A stretch of 35,240 bases of DNA from Mycobacterium sp. (GTDB lineage Bacteria > Actinomycetota > Actinomycetes > Mycobacteriales > Mycobacteriaceae). The notes below the pieces were generated by a model that ran no database searches, was not told the DNA's origin, and saw only the letters and a program-made list of their open reading frames with translations. The stretch spans positions 30,926 through 66,165 of the forward strand of contig JAGQTQ010000071.1 of assembly GCA_020438905.1 (NCBI GenBank), in the 5' to 3' direction. Below, piece after piece: positions 16,894 through 26,795 of the stretch. Each line of letters opens with the position of its first letter. Position 1 is the first letter of the stretch. The position numbers and the translations under genes were made by a program.

Positions 16894-18519
16894 ATGGCCA
16901 ACTACCCGAGTGGGGAGTCCGCGCATCGTCGCGGCCGTTCAGCCGGGCGCGCCGACCCCAACGCCAGCGGCAACCGGTACCTGCCGCCGCTGGGTTCCGA
17001 ACGCCGCAGTCCCTACAGCGAGCCCGAAGCGGACTCCGACCCCGGTGCCGAACGACCCGGTGCCGAACGACCCGGTGCCGAACGACCCGGCGCCGAACGA
17101 CCCGGCGTCACCCGGGCGGCAGCCGAGATGGGCTCCCGGATGTATTCGATGGTGCACCGGGCCGCCACCGCAGACGGCGCCGACAAATCCGGCCTCACCG
17201 CCCTGACCTGGCCGGTGGTGGCCAACTTCGCGGTGGACTCCGCGATGGCGGTGGCCTTGGCCAACACGCTGTTCTTCGCCGCGGCCAGCGGGGAGAGCAA
17301 GGGCAAGGTCGCGTTGTACCTGCTGATCACCATCGCGCCCTTCGCGGTGATCGCCCCGCTTATCGGCCCCGCACTCGACCGGGTCCAGCACGGTCGCCGC
17401 GCCGCCCTGTCGATGTCCTTTCTGCTGCGCACCGGCCTGGCGGTGGTGCTGATCATGAACTACGACGGCGCCACCGGGAGCTACCCGTCGTGGGTGCTCT
17501 ACCCCTGCGCACTGGGGATGATGGTGCTGTCCAAGTCGTTCTCGGTGCTGCGTAGCGCGGTGACGCCACGGGTGATGCCCCCGAGTATCGACCTGGTGCG
17601 GGTCAACTCGCGGCTGACCATGTTCGGCCTGATCGGCGGGACGATGGTCGGCGGCGGTATCGCCGCCGGGATCGAGTACGTCTTCTCGCGGTTGTTCGCC
17701 CTGCCCGGGGCGCTGTTCGTCGTGGTGTTCGTGACGCTGGCCGGCGCGTCGCTGACGATGCGGATCCCGCGATGGGTCGAGGTCACCGAGGGTGAGGTTC
17801 CGGCCACCCTGACCTACCACGGCCGCGGCGGGCAGTGGGATTGGCTCGACGATGAGCCCACCACCGTCATCACGACTGGGCCGCGGCGGCAGCCGTTGGG
17901 CCGCAACACCATCACCGCGCTGTGGGGCAACTGCACCATCAAGGCGATGGTGGGCTTTCTATTCCTCTACCCGGCGTTCGTCGCCAAGGCCCATGACGCC
18001 AGTGGCTGGGTGCAGTTGGGCATCCTCGGCATGATCGGCGTGGCCGCCGGCCTCGGGAACTTCGCCGGTAACTTCACCGCCGCCCGGCTGAAGTTGGGCC
18101 GGCCCGCGGTGCTGGTGGTGCGGGCGACCATCTCGGTCTGCGTGATGGCGCTGGCGGCCGCGGTGACCGGAAGCCTCATCGTCGCAGCGGTGGCGACTTT
18201 CGTCACCTCCGGAGCCAGCGCGATCGCCAAGGCATCGCTGGACGCCTCCCTGCAGGACGATCTCCCCGAGGAATCGCGGGCCTCCGCATTCGGCCGGTCG
18301 GAGTCGGTGCTGCAACTGGCCTGGGTGCTGGGTGGAGCGTTGGGAGTGCTGGTGTACACCGATCTGTGGGTGGGCTTCACCGCGATCACGGCGATGCTCA
18401 TCCCGGGCTTGGCGCAGACCGTGGTGAGCTATCGCGGCGCCTCGCTGATCCCCGGCTTCGGCGGCAACCGGCCGGTGCTGGCCGAACCGGAGGGGGTCTC
18501 GGAGGTGTCCCAACGGTGA
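16894..18519 (+). CDS. MFS-like multi-pass membrane protein (Rv0876c-like)
   Basis: From ATG 16894 the product has 541 residues (Rv0876c has 548). The first 100 or so are polar, Arg/Ser/Gly-rich and contain four PGAER repeats; then about twelve membrane segments follow, beginning VVANFAVDSAMAVALANTLFF. A loop between the halves has GRGGQWDWLDDEPTT. The fold resembles the major facilitator superfamily but the classical motif A is weak, and no substrate can be named. A GTG at 16825, seven bases after a GACAAT hexamer, would add 23 residues (leaderless form) and is a real alternative; neither start has a ribosome-binding site. The stop overlaps the next gene as GTGA. Confidence 0.85.
   Translation: MANYPSGESAHRRGRSAGRADPNASGNRYLPPLGSERRSPYSEPEADSDPGAERPGAERPGAERPGAERPGVTRAAAEMGSRMYSMVHRAATADGADKSGLTALTWPVVANFAVDSAMAVALANTLFFAAASGESKGKVALYLLITIAPFAVIAPLIGPALDRVQHGRRAALSMSFLLRTGLAVVLIMNYDGATGSYPSWVLYPCALGMMVLSKSFSVLRSAVTPRVMPPSIDLVRVNSRLTMFGLIGGTMVGGGIAAGIEYVFSRLFALPGALFVVVFVTLAGASLTMRIPRWVEVTEGEVPATLTYHGRGGQWDWLDDEPTTVITTGPRRQPLGRNTITALWGNCTIKAMVGFLFLYPAFVAKAHDASGWVQLGILGMIGVAAGLGNFAGNFTAARLKLGRPAVLVVRATISVCVMALAAAVTGSLIVAAVATFVTSGASAIAKASLDASLQDDLPEESRASAFGRSESVLQLAWVLGGALGVLVYTDLWVGFTAITAMLIPGLAQTVVSYRGASLIPGFGGNRPVLAEPEGVSEVSQR
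17041..17100 (+). repeat. Four 15-bp repeats coding PGAER
   Basis: Units 17041-17055, 17056-17070 and 17071-17085 are identical (cccggtgccgaacga); 17086-17100 differs by one base. The frame is kept in the N-terminal cytoplasmic part of the MFS-like protein. Confidence 0.9.
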
Positions 18520-19010
18520 AGCGCCATATGGCCTGGATTCTGACCGCTCTGGTGGTGCTGGCGGCCGCCGGTGCCGGCGTCGGTGCCTGGTGGCTGGCCC
18601 GCGGCTCCGAAGGCGGCGCGGTTCCCGAGATCAGCGCGTACTCCCGGGGCACCACCGTGCGGGTGGGTCCGTTCCTCTACTGCAATGTGATCGACCTCAA
18701 CGACTGCGAGCAAAACAGTGTCCAGGGCGAACTGTCGGTCAACGAGCGTTATCCGGTGCAGCTGTCGGTGCCGACCGAGATCGCCCGCGCTCCCTGGCGG
18801 CTGTTGAAGGTCTACGCCGACGAACGCGACACCACCACCGCCTCGTACCGACCCGGCACCAGGCTGGCGGTGACGGTGCCCACGGTGGATCCGCACCGCG
18901 GCCGGGTGGTAGGGCTGGTGGTGCAGCTTCTCACGCTGGTCCAAGACCAGAACGGCGAGTTACGCGACCTGCCGCACGCCGAGTGGTCGCTGCGCCTGAA
19001 CTGGAACTAG
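18516..19010 (+). CDS. DUF2771 membrane-anchored protein (Rv0875c-like)
   Basis: The GTG at 18516 overlaps the stop of the MFS-like gene (GTGA), showing translational coupling. The 164-residue product has an N-terminal signal/anchor helix (about 4-26, WILTALVVLAAAGAGVGAWWLA) and an exported domain with a Cys pair in FLYCNVIDLNDCEQ. It fits DUF2771, an actinobacterial family of unknown function; Rv0875c has about 162 residues. The coupling suggests that this extracytoplasmic protein works with the MFS-like partner. Confidence 0.83.
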   Translation: MKRHMAWILTALVVLAAAGAGVGAWWLARGSEGGAVPEISAYSRGTTVRVGPFLYCNVIDLNDCEQNSVQGELSVNERYPVQLSVPTEIARAPWRLLKVYADERDTTTASYRPGTRLAVTVPTVDPHRGRVVGLVVQLLTLVQDQNGELRDLPHAEWSLRLNWN

Positions 19011-19026
19011 GGGTTCCCCGGCCCGT

Positions 19027-19437
19027 TCAGGCGTCCAGTTCACGGGCCACCGCACGCACGACCTCCGAAACCCGGCGCGCGACCTTGCGGTCCGGGTAGC
19101 GGCCGCGGCGCAATTCCGGCTGCACCGCACCCTCGAGCAGCGTGATCATGTCCTCGACCATGCCGTGCAACTCGTCGGGGGTGTGCTTGTGCTCGGGCGC
19201 GGCGGCCTCGCGGCGGGTCCGCGACAGGCTCGGCGGGGGGTCGAGCAATTTCAGACTGAGGGCCTGGGGTCCGCGACGGCCGGTGGCCACCCCGAACTCG
19301 ACGCGCTGGCCCGCCTTGAGTTCCTCGACGCCCTCGGGCAGAGCGGAGGCGCGCACGTAGACGTCCTCGCCGTCCTCCTGTGAGAGGAAGCCGAAGCCCT
19401 TGTCGGCGTCGTACCATTTCACCTTGCCGGTCGGCAC
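19027..19437 (-). CDS. cspB: Cold-shock-domain protein CspB with C-terminal extension
   Basis: From GTG 19437 the protein has 136 residues, close to Rv0871 (135). Residues 1-65 are a cold-shock domain: [18 protein letters not shown] contains RNP1 (KGFGFLS) and [10 protein letters not shown] carries RNP2 (DVYVR). The rest is a helical extension with [18 protein letters not shown] and a basic segment ([13 protein letters not shown]), not present in short Csp proteins. The domain binds single-stranded RNA and DNA and may act as an RNA chaperone. A good ribosome-binding site (AGGTGAG) five bases before GTG decides this start over an upstream frame extension to 19473. It is convergent with the DUF2771 gene and divergent from yccF. 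Confidence 0.92.
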   Translation of the reverse strand: MPTGKVKWYDADKGFGFLSQEDGEDVYVRASALPEGVEELKAGQRVEFGVATGRRGPQALSLKLLDPPPSLSRTRREAAAPEHKHTPDELHGMVEDMITLLEGAVQPELRRGRYPDRKVARRVSEVVRAVARELDA

Positions 19438-19534
19438 TGGTCTCACCTGCTTGTCTGAACGTCTACGGGGCACCCGAGGCCGGGCGCGTGAGCGATCCTA
19501 CTCAACCACCGGCCGGGTCAGCGGGCGACTTTGG

Positions 19535-19553
19535 TTAGGTAGGCTTGCCTGAC
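19535..19553 (+). promoter_or_regulatory. Promoter region with imperfect IdeR-like box before yccF-moaA-moaD
   Basis: TTAGGT followed directly by AGGCTTGCCTGA resembles the 19-bp iron box (TWAGGTWAGSCTWACCTWA) with one base missing in the centre and two mismatches. The same stretch contains TAGGCT (19540-19545), a good -10 box that would give a leader of about 16 nt with the GGAGGA ribosome-binding site of yccF. The promoter reading is the safer one. Confidence 0.35.
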
Positions 19554-19567
19554 CGCGGGAGGAAGAT

Positions 19568-19978
19568 ATGCGTCTGATCCTGAACATCATCTGGCTGGTT
19601 TTCGGCGGTCTGTGGTTCGCGCTCGGTTATCTCCTAGCGGCCCTGGTCTGCTTCGTCCTCATCATCACCATCCCCTTCGGCTTCGCCTCCGCGCGCATCG
19701 CGTTGTTCGCGCTCTGGCCGTTCGGGCGGACCGTCGTCGACAAGCCCGGCCCGCAGACCGGCGCACTGGTCGGCAACGTCATCTGGGTGTTGGTGGCCGG
19801 GCTGTGGCTGGCCATCGGCCATCTCATCAGCGCCGTGGCGATGGCGGTGACCATTGTCGGCATCCCACTGGCGCTGGCCAACCTCAAACTCATCCCGGTC
19901 TCGTTGATGCCCCTGGGCAAGGAGATCGTCCCGGTCGATCAGGCCAACGACTGGGTGCACACCCAGGGCAGGGCATGA
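19568..19978 (+). CDS. YccF-domain membrane protein (Rv0870c-like)
   Basis: The 136-residue product has two copies of the YccF unit, each a pair of hydrophobic helices: LILNIIWLVFGGLWFALGYLL with the following LVCFVLIITIPFGFASARIALFALWPFG, then VGNVIWVLVAGLWLAIGHL with VTIVGIPLALANLKLIPVSLMPLG. YccF proteins are inner-membrane proteins without a proven role. A ribosome-binding site GGAGGA precedes ATG. The stop overlaps the moaA start as ATGA, so yccF is the first gene of a moaA-moaD operon, as in M. tuberculosis. Confidence 0.9.
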   Translation: MRLILNIIWLVFGGLWFALGYLLAALVCFVLIITIPFGFASARIALFALWPFGRTVVDKPGPQTGALVGNVIWVLVAGLWLAIGHLISAVAMAVTIVGIPLALANLKLIPVSLMPLGKEIVPVDQANDWVHTQGRA

Positions 19979-21039
19979 CCGTCACGACCCTGGGCGTGCC
20001 CACGGTCCGCACCGCCGCCCGCGACCTTCCCGACACCATGCCGCGGCAGGGACCGCTGCTGGACGCCTTCGGGAGGGCCGCCACCGACCTGCGGGTCTCG
20101 CTGACCGACCGGTGCAATCTGCGATGCACCTACTGCATGCCCGCCGCCGGCCTGGACTGGCTGCCCGGCGAGGACCTGCTCACCTTCGACGAGATCACCC
20201 GTCTGCTGCGACTGGCCGTGACCCGCCTGGGGATCACCAGCATCCGGTTCACCGGCGGTGAACCACTGCTCTACCGACGGCTCGAGGACGTGGTGGCCAC
20301 CACCGCCCGACTGCGGCCCCGGCCGGAGATCGCCCTGACGACCAACGGTGTCGGACTGGCACGCCGGGCCGCCGGCCTGGCGGCCGCGGGACTCGACCGG
20401 GTCAACGTCTCACTGGACACCGTGGATGCGACGCACTTCGCCGCCATCACCCGCCGCAGACGTCTCGACGAGGTGCTCGAAGGCCTCACGGCGGCGGCCG
20501 CCGCCGGCCTGAGCCCGGTCAAGGTCAACGCCGTCGCAGACCCGGTCACCGGCATCGGCGACGTCGTCGAACTGCTGCGTTTCTGCCTACGGCACGGCTA
20601 CCAGCTGCGGGTCATCGAACAGATGCCGCTGGACGCCGACCACCGGTGGCGCAGAGATGCCAGCTTGACCGCCGGCGAGATCGTGGCGGCCCTTCGGGAG
20701 CACTTCGATCTGAGCCCGGACCCGGCCCCCCGCGGCTCCGCACCGGCCGGCTTGTGGCTGGTCGACGGAGGTCCGGCGACCGTGGGCGTGATCGCCTCGG
20801 TGTCGGCCCCCTTCTGCTCGGCCTGCGACCGTACCCGGCTGACCGCAGACGGCCAGGTCCGCAGTTGTCTGTTCGCGACCGATGAGACCGACCTGCGAAC
20901 CCTGCTGCGAACCGGCCGCGGCGACGCCGAAATCGAGCTGGCCTGGCGCGGCGCCATGTGGCGCAAGGCCGCCGGGCACGGCATCGGCGAACCCGGTTTC
21001 GTGCAGCCGCAGCGCCCAATGAGCGCCATCGGAGGCTGA
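19975..21039 (+). CDS. moaA: GTP 3',8-cyclase MoaA, first step of molybdopterin synthesis
   Basis: MoaA is a radical-SAM enzyme that converts GTP to 3',8-cyclo-GTP. The 354-residue protein has the N-terminal cluster motif CNLRCTYC (Cys47, Cys51, Cys54), the GGEPLL motif of SAM binding (TGGEPLLYRR) and the C-terminal second cluster CSACDRTRLTADGQVRSC. It ends in Gly-Gly, which is needed in MoaA. It corresponds to moaA2 (Rv0869c, 360 residues). ATG 19975 overlaps the yccF stop; moaD follows after 2 bp. The first 35 residues before the domain are less conserved. Confidence 0.95.
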   Translation: MTVTTLGVPTVRTAARDLPDTMPRQGPLLDAFGRAATDLRVSLTDRCNLRCTYCMPAAGLDWLPGEDLLTFDEITRLLRLAVTRLGITSIRFTGGEPLLYRRLEDVVATTARLRPRPEIALTTNGVGLARRAAGLAAAGLDRVNVSLDTVDATHFAAITRRRRLDEVLEGLTAAAAAGLSPVKVNAVADPVTGIGDVVELLRFCLRHGYQLRVIEQMPLDADHRWRRDASLTAGEIVAALREHFDLSPDPAPRGSAPAGLWLVDGGPATVGVIASVSAPFCSACDRTRLTADGQVRSCLFATDETDLRTLLRTGRGDAEIELAWRGAMWRKAAGHGIGEPGFVQPQRPMSAIGG

Positions 21040-21041
21040 CT

Positions 21042-21311
21042 ATGACCGAGATCACCACCACGATCACGGTGGCCGTCAGGTTCTTTGCTGCGGCCCGCGC
21101 CGCCGCCGGCACGGAGACCGCGACACTGACCCTGCAGCCGGGGGCGACACTGACCGACGCAATCTGTGAACTAAGTGGTCAAAGTGACAGAATGGCACTA
21201 GTGTTACGTAAGTGCTCTTTCCTGTGCGACGGAGTGGCGATTAGGGACAGCGCCACTGTGCTGCAGTCACGCCAGACCCTGGATGTACTGCCCCCTTTTG
21301 CCGGCGGGTAA
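21042..21311 (+). CDS. moaD: MoaD, small subunit of molybdopterin synthase
   Basis: The 89-residue ubiquitin-like protein ends in FAGG, the C-terminal Gly-Gly that is thiocarboxylated and carries sulfur to MoaE for molybdopterin formation. VRFFAAARAAAG near the start and DVLPPFAGG at the end are family hallmarks. It corresponds to moaD2 (Rv0868c, about 92 residues). The gene begins 2 bp after moaA. Its partner moaE lies on the opposite strand beyond rpfA, so the two subunits are in different transcription units. A CRP-type site begins just after its stop codon. Confidence 0.93.
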   Translation: MTEITTTITVAVRFFAAARAAAGTETATLTLQPGATLTDAICELSGQSDRMALVLRKCSFLCDGVAIRDSATVLQSRQTLDVLPPFAGG

Positions 21312-21312
21312 T

Positions 21313-21328
21313 CGTGATTTAGATCACA
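21313..21328. promoter_or_regulatory. CRP/cAMP-receptor binding site upstream of rpfA
   Basis: CGTGATTTAGATCACA matches TGTGANNNNNNTCACA at all specified positions but the first, giving the dyad GTGA-N6-TCAC. In M. tuberculosis the CRP homologue Rv3676 is known to control rpfA through a site of this type. It is two bases downstream of the moaD stop. Confidence 0.8.
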
Positions 21329-21338
21329 TCACGAACAG

Positions 21339-21358
21339 GTCACAGCGTGGCCACAGGG
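21339..21358 (+). promoter_or_regulatory. MtrA-like direct-repeat site upstream of rpfA
   Basis: GTCACAGCG (21339-21347) equals the published MtrA box, and a second imperfect copy GCCACAGGG (21350-21358) lies eleven bp later, one helical turn. MtrA is the response regulator for cell-wall and resuscitation genes in mycobacteria. Confidence 0.55.
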
Positions 21359-21425
21359 TGATCAAGTCGGCCTCCCACCAGGAGTAACGCTGGGCTTTTA
21401 GAGTCCCATTAATATTTGCCAGCTG

Positions 21426-21443
21426 GGAAAACGCCTGTTTTCC
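21426..21443. promoter_or_regulatory. Dyad GGAAAAC-N4-GTTTTCC in the rpfA leader region
   Basis: A perfect 7-bp inverted repeat with a four-base loop, followed by AAAAA. It could be an operator or an RNA hairpin. Nearby A/T-rich hexamers TAGAGT (21399-21404) and TAATAT (21410-21415) are the best -10 candidates of the region. Confidence 0.35.
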
Positions 21444-21510
21444 AAAAAGGTGACGCTTTCTTAGGCACGCATTACCGTCCTTGGTGGCCCGCCCCTCACC
21501 GGGGCAGGGT

Positions 21511-23263
<1,753 letters not shown>

Positions 23264-23267
<4 letters not shown>

Positions 23268-23740
23268 CCGTGGTCGCCTCCGCCCAACTGATCAAGTGCG
23301 TGGTCCAGGACTCCGGCCAGCACCCCGAGTCCGTCGCGGACCCCGCCGGTCGATCCGGGAAGGTTCACCACCAGCGTCCGCCCCGCGACCCCGCACACCC
23401 CGCGGGACAGCACGGCGGTGGGAACCTTCGGCAGACCGGACCGGCGGATCGCGTCGGCCAGCCCGGGAATCTGGTAGTCCAGAACCGCCAGGGTGGCTTC
23501 CGGGGTGGAGTCGGTCGGCGAGATGCCGGTTCCACCGGAGGTGATGACGACGTCGGCACCGTCATCCAGCGCCGCCTGCAACGCCCGCGCAACCGAGGGG
23601 CCGTCGGCCACCACCACCGCGGGGGGCACCGCGAAACCGTGCAAGGTCAGCCATTCGACGAGCATCGGGCCGCAGCGGTCCTGGTAGGCGCCGGCGGCCG
23701 CTCGCGTGGAGGCGATGATCACTCGGGCCGAACGGCTCAC
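23264..23740 (-). CDS. mog: Mog/MogA molybdopterin adenylyltransferase
   Basis: The GTG at 23740 overlaps the moaC stop (GTGA) and gives 158 residues, close to Rv0865 (160). The MPT-binding fold is visible: [36 protein letters not shown] with the GGTG loop, and [12 protein letters not shown] near the end. The enzyme adenylates molybdopterin before molybdenum insertion. The frame is open to 23986 but the upstream part runs through moaC in a shadow frame. Middle gene of the moaC-mog-moaE operon. Confidence 0.94.
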
Positions 23741-24255
23741 GGCCGGGCGGTCCAGACGCCGCTCTTGCCGCCTTCTTTTCGCACCACGTGGACGTCGTCG
23801 AGTCGGGCCGCCGGGTCGACCGCCTTGATCATGTCGTAGACCGTCAGGCCGGCCACCGTGACGGCGGTCAACGCCTCCATCTCGACACCTGTGCGGCCGG
23901 TGGTGCGCACCGAGGCGGTGACGCCGACCTCGGAGGCACCGATGCGGAACTCGACGTCGACACCGTTGAGGGCAAGCTGATGGCACATCGGGATGAGGTC
24001 GCTGGTGCGCTTGGCCGCCAGAATCCCGGCCACCCGCGCGGTGGCCAGCGCATCCCCCTTCGGGAGTCCACCCGAGGCGATCATCTCCACCACCTCGGCG
24101 GTGGTGTGCACGGTGCCGCAGGCGGTCGCACTGCGGAGTGTGGCCGCCTTGGCCGTGACGTCGACCATCCGCGCCGCACCGTGGTCATCGAGATGCGAGA
24201 GACGGCGCCCTCGTTCCGGCGAGCGCTGTGGTCCCGACAGGGGGCCGTCGGTCAC
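23737..24255 (-). CDS. moaC: MoaC, cyclic pyranopterin monophosphate synthase
   Basis: MoaC converts 3',8-cyclo-GTP to cyclic pyranopterin monophosphate. The 172-residue protein contains MVDVTAKAATLRSATA, the active-site blocks KRTSDLIPMCHQL and GRTGVEMEALTAVTVAGLTVYDMIKAVD, and a C-terminal KEGGKSGVW. Rv0864 has 167 residues. About 25 N-terminal residues before the domain are variable. The GTG start is two bases after the stop of the small upstream gene, so translation is likely coupled. It starts the enzymes moaC-mog-moaE, complementing moaA-moaD on the other strand. Confidence 0.95.
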   Translation of the reverse strand: MTDGPLSGPQRSPERGRRLSHLDDHGAARMVDVTAKAATLRSATACGTVHTTAEVVEMIASGGLPKGDALATARVAGILAAKRTSDLIPMCHQLALNGVDVEFRIGASEVGVTASVRTTGRTGVEMEALTAVTVAGLTVYDMIKAVDPAARLDDVHVVRKEGGKSGVWTARP

Positions 24256-24257
24256 CG

Positions 24258-24446
24258 CTACCGGTTGACGACGGTGACCGGGTGCAGGTACGGCAGGGTC
24301 GAGGCGGGCACCGGGAACGTGATATCCCCGAACGGGGACAGCGGACCGACCCGGTCGGAGGCCAACTCGCTCACCGGATGGTCGTCGGGATCCCGGGTCG
24401 GCCAGCCCTTGTCGACATACCGTTGCTTGCTCGTATTCTGTGCCAC
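24258..24446 (-). CDS. Small conserved protein upstream of moaC (Rv0863-like)
   Basis: The GTG at 24446 gives 62 residues (start [20 protein letters not shown], end [19 protein letters not shown]). It has no membrane helix and no motif I recognise. It sits where Rv0863 lies and is the first gene of the moaC operon, with two bases between its stop and the moaC start. A CAGAAT hexamer six bases before the GTG suggests a leaderless mRNA. The open frame extends much further upstream, but that part is antisense to the helicase-associated gene and is rejected. Function unknown. Confidence 0.7.
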   Translation of the reverse strand: MAQNTSKQRYVDKGWPTRDPDDHPVSELASDRVGPLSPFGDITFPVPASTLPYLHPVTVVNR

Positions 24447-24452
24447 CCCGTC

Positions 24453-24458
24453 ATTCTG
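24453..24458 (-). promoter_or_regulatory. -10 box for the moaC-mog-moaE operon
   Basis: CAGAAT, then GACGGG, then GTG 24446. Confidence 0.4.
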
Positions 24459-24496
24459 ACACCTGCGCGCCGAACTCGCCCGAATGCCCGCTGATT

Positions 24497-24502
24497 TACC
24501 CT
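24497..24502 (+). promoter_or_regulatory. -10 box for leaderless helicase-associated gene
   Basis: TACCCT, eight bases, then ATG 24511. This supports the second in-frame ATG over the one at 24484. Confidence 0.4.
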
Positions 24503-24510
24503 GGTCGGCG

Positions 24511-26787
24511 ATGACAAAGCAGCCGCCGACCGAGCACTCGCCATCGCGGCGCGGCGTGCCGTTGGGCCCCTGGCTGGCGGACCTCCCCGACGAGCGACTG
24601 ATCCGGCTGCTCGAGCTTCGGCCGGACCTCGCCCAGCCCACGCCCGGCAGTATCGCGGCCTTGGCCTCCCGCGCCGCGTCACGGCAGTCGATCAAGGCCG
24701 CCGCCGACGACCTGGACTTCCTTCGTCTGGCCGTGCTCGACGCACTACTCGCGCTGCGGGCCGACGAGGCCGCGGTAGCGGTCGGCGAGGTGCTGTCGCT
24801 GATCGGAGACCGGGCGCCGGCCGCGGCCGTGCGGTCAGCGCTGGACGACCTTCGTGGGCGCGCCCTGCTGTGGGGCGACGAGGAGATCCAGGTGTCGACC
24901 GAGGCCGCCGCGGCACTGCCCTGGTATCCGGGGCAGGCCGTCGCCGAGGATCCGCAGCGCGGCAGCACCGAACTGTCCGCGGCGATCGAGGCCCTCGACG
25001 GGCCCGCCCGCGACGTCCTGGAACGACTGGCGGTGGGTTCGCCGGTGGGCCGGACCCGCGATGCCGCCCCCGGCACCCCGGGCGACCGGCCGGTCCAACG
25101 CTTGCTGGCCGCCGGATTGCTGCGATCGGTGGACGACGAGACGGTGGTGCTGCCTCGCGACGTCGGTCAGGTGCTGCGCGGGGAGACCCCTGGACCGGCC
25201 GGTCTCACCCCGCCGGTCGCGACCGTCCGCACAGCTGCCGCCAAGGACGTCGATGCCTCGGCGGCCGGCGCGGCATTGGAATTGATCCGGCAGGTGGAGA
25301 CCGTCCTGGACAGCCTTTCGGCGGCACCGGTACCGGAACTGCGCAGCGGTGGACTCGGGGTACGCGAGGCCAAGCGCCTGTCGAAGAGCACCGGAATCGA
25401 CGAACCCCGGTTGGGACTGATCCTGGAACTCGTCGCGGCCGCCGGCCTGATCGCCAGCGGGGTTCCCGACCCGGCCCCGCCCGGTGACACCGCGAGCTAC
25501 TGGGCCCCGACAGTGGCCACCGACCGATTCCTGGAGGCGTCGGCGGCGGCGCGGTGGTTGCAGCTGACCACCGCCTGGCTGGACCTGCCCTCCCGGCCCG
25601 GGCTGATCGGCCAACGCGGACCCGATGGCAAGCCCTATGCCGCGCTGTCGGATTCGCTCTACTCCACCGCCGCTCCCCTGGACCGCCGACTTCTCCTGGA
25701 ACTGCTCGCGGAGTTGCCGGCAGGGTCCGGATCCGATGCCGCGCACGCCTCGGCGGCACTGATCTGGCATCGGCCCCGGTGGGCTGCCCGACTGCAACCC
25801 GAACCGGTCGGGCACCTTCTCGACGAGGCCCATGCGGTCGGACTCACGGGTCGCGACGCGTTGAGCACACCGGCGCGCGTGCTGTTGGCCGACGGCGATG
25901 AGGCCGCCCTCGCCGCGATGACCGCCGTGCTGCCCAAGCCGATCGACCATTTCCTGGTCCAGGCCGACCTCACGGTCGTGGTGCCCGGTCCGCTGCAACG
26001 GGAACTGGCCGACGAACTCGCCGCGGTGGCCACCGTCGAATCCGCGGGGGCGGCGATGGTCTACCGGGTCGGTGAAGCGTCGGTACGGCACGCACTGGAC
26101 ACCGGCCGCACCGCCGAAGGGCTGCAGCGGTTCTTCGAGCAGTACTCCAAGACCCCCGTCCCGCAGGGACTGCGCTACCTGATCAATGACGTCGCGCGCC
26201 GTCACGGCCAACTCCGGGTCGGCATGGCGGCGTCATTCGTCCGCTGCGACGACCCGGTTCTGCTGTCCCATGCGGTCTCTGCTCCCGGCATGGCCGCTCT
26301 CGAGGTGCGACTGCTCGCACCGACGGTCGCGGTGTCACAGGCCCCCATCGCCGAGGTACTCGCCACCCTGCGACAGAGCGGTTTCGCCCCGGCGGCCGAG
26401 GATCCCTCCGGGGCGATCGTCGACCTGCGGCGTCGGGGCGCGCGGGTTCCGGGGAACCCGCTTCGCCGGCCGGTGCGCGCCCTGCCCAGGCTCAATCCGG
26501 AGAACCTGGCCACCACCGTGTCGATCCTGCGCAGGGTTGCCTCCACACCGCTGGGCGGGGTCCGGGTGGACCCGACCGTCGCGATCGCGCTGCTGCAGCA
26601 GGCCGCCCTGCACGGCCACGAAGTACTGATCGGTTACGTCGACCCCGCCGGAGTGGCCACCCAGCGGGTGGTCCGGCCACTGGCCGTTCGCGGCGGTCAG
26701 CTGATCGGGTGGGATTCCACCCAGGGCCGTCCGCGCGAGTTCGCCCTGCACCGGGTCACCTCGGTGATCCCGTCCGAGTCCGGATAA
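24511..26787 (+). CDS. Helicase-associated protein, XPB partner (Rv0862c-like)
   Basis: From ATG 24511 the protein has 758 residues (Rv0862c has 756). It belongs to the actinobacterial family annotated as helicase C-terminal/XPB-associated, but I see no Walker A or DExH motif, so it is unlikely to be an active helicase. The N-terminus [22 protein letters not shown] and a long Leu/Ala-rich middle suggest winged-helix modules. Residues 480-560 have [21 protein letters not shown], a strand-rich block typical of the family. The last 65 residues (about 692-756: [39 protein letters not shown]) look like a WYL domain, which binds single-stranded DNA or nucleotide ligands in other proteins. It is followed 31 bp later by XPB. 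Confidence 0.85.
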   Translation: MTKQPPTEHSPSRRGVPLGPWLADLPDERLIRLLELRPDLAQPTPGSIAALASRAASRQSIKAAADDLDFLRLAVLDALLALRADEAAVAVGEVLSLIGDRAPAAAVRSALDDLRGRALLWGDEEIQVSTEAAAALPWYPGQAVAEDPQRGSTELSAAIEALDGPARDVLERLAVGSPVGRTRDAAPGTPGDRPVQRLLAAGLLRSVDDETVVLPRDVGQVLRGETPGPAGLTPPVATVRTAAAKDVDASAAGAALELIRQVETVLDSLSAAPVPELRSGGLGVREAKRLSKSTGIDEPRLGLILELVAAAGLIASGVPDPAPPGDTASYWAPTVATDRFLEASAAARWLQLTTAWLDLPSRPGLIGQRGPDGKPYAALSDSLYSTAAPLDRRLLLELLAELPAGSGSDAAHASAALIWHRPRWAARLQPEPVGHLLDEAHAVGLTGRDALSTPARVLLADGDEAALAAMTAVLPKPIDHFLVQADLTVVVPGPLQRELADELAAVATVESAGAAMVYRVGEASVRHALDTGRTAEGLQRFFEQYSKTPVPQGLRYLINDVARRHGQLRVGMAASFVRCDDPVLLSHAVSAPGMAALEVRLLAPTVAVSQAPIAEVLATLRQSGFAPAAEDPSGAIVDLRRRGARVPGNPLRRPVRALPRLNPENLATTVSILRRVASTPLGGVRVDPTVAIALLQQAALHGHEVLIGYVDPAGVATQRVVRPLAVRGGQLIGWDSTQGRPREFALHRVTSVIPSESG

Positions 26788-26788
26788 T
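26783..26788 (+). promoter_or_regulatory. -10 box in front of the XPB mini-ORF
   Basis: GATAAT, seven bases, then ATG 26796. It overlaps the stop codon of the upstream gene. Confidence 0.4.
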
Positions 26789-26795
26789 GGGAACT

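Noticed and set aside
15854-17100. Short regular repeats as a possible CRISPR array
   Set aside because: Units are head-to-tail with no spacers and keep the reading frames of two genes, so they are coding minisatellites.
16791-17555. Alternate-frame ORF with WKLAFFFGRWFARG at the MFS-like gene start
   Set aside because: It looks protein-like for a few residues only, then becomes Arg-rich; the neighbouring frame carries the membrane protein.
23741-23986. N-terminal extension of mog
   Set aside because: The added part is Arg-rich shadow of moaC; GTG 23740 overlaps the moaC stop and starts the conserved fold.
24447-25076. Long upstream extension of the small gene before moaC
   Set aside because: Antisense to the helicase-associated gene with Ser/Arg-rich shadow composition.
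24835-26211. 458-codon antisense frame in the helicase-associated gene
   Set aside because: Composition is Gly/Gln/Arg-rich as expected for a shadow frame, and the sense frame is a conserved family.
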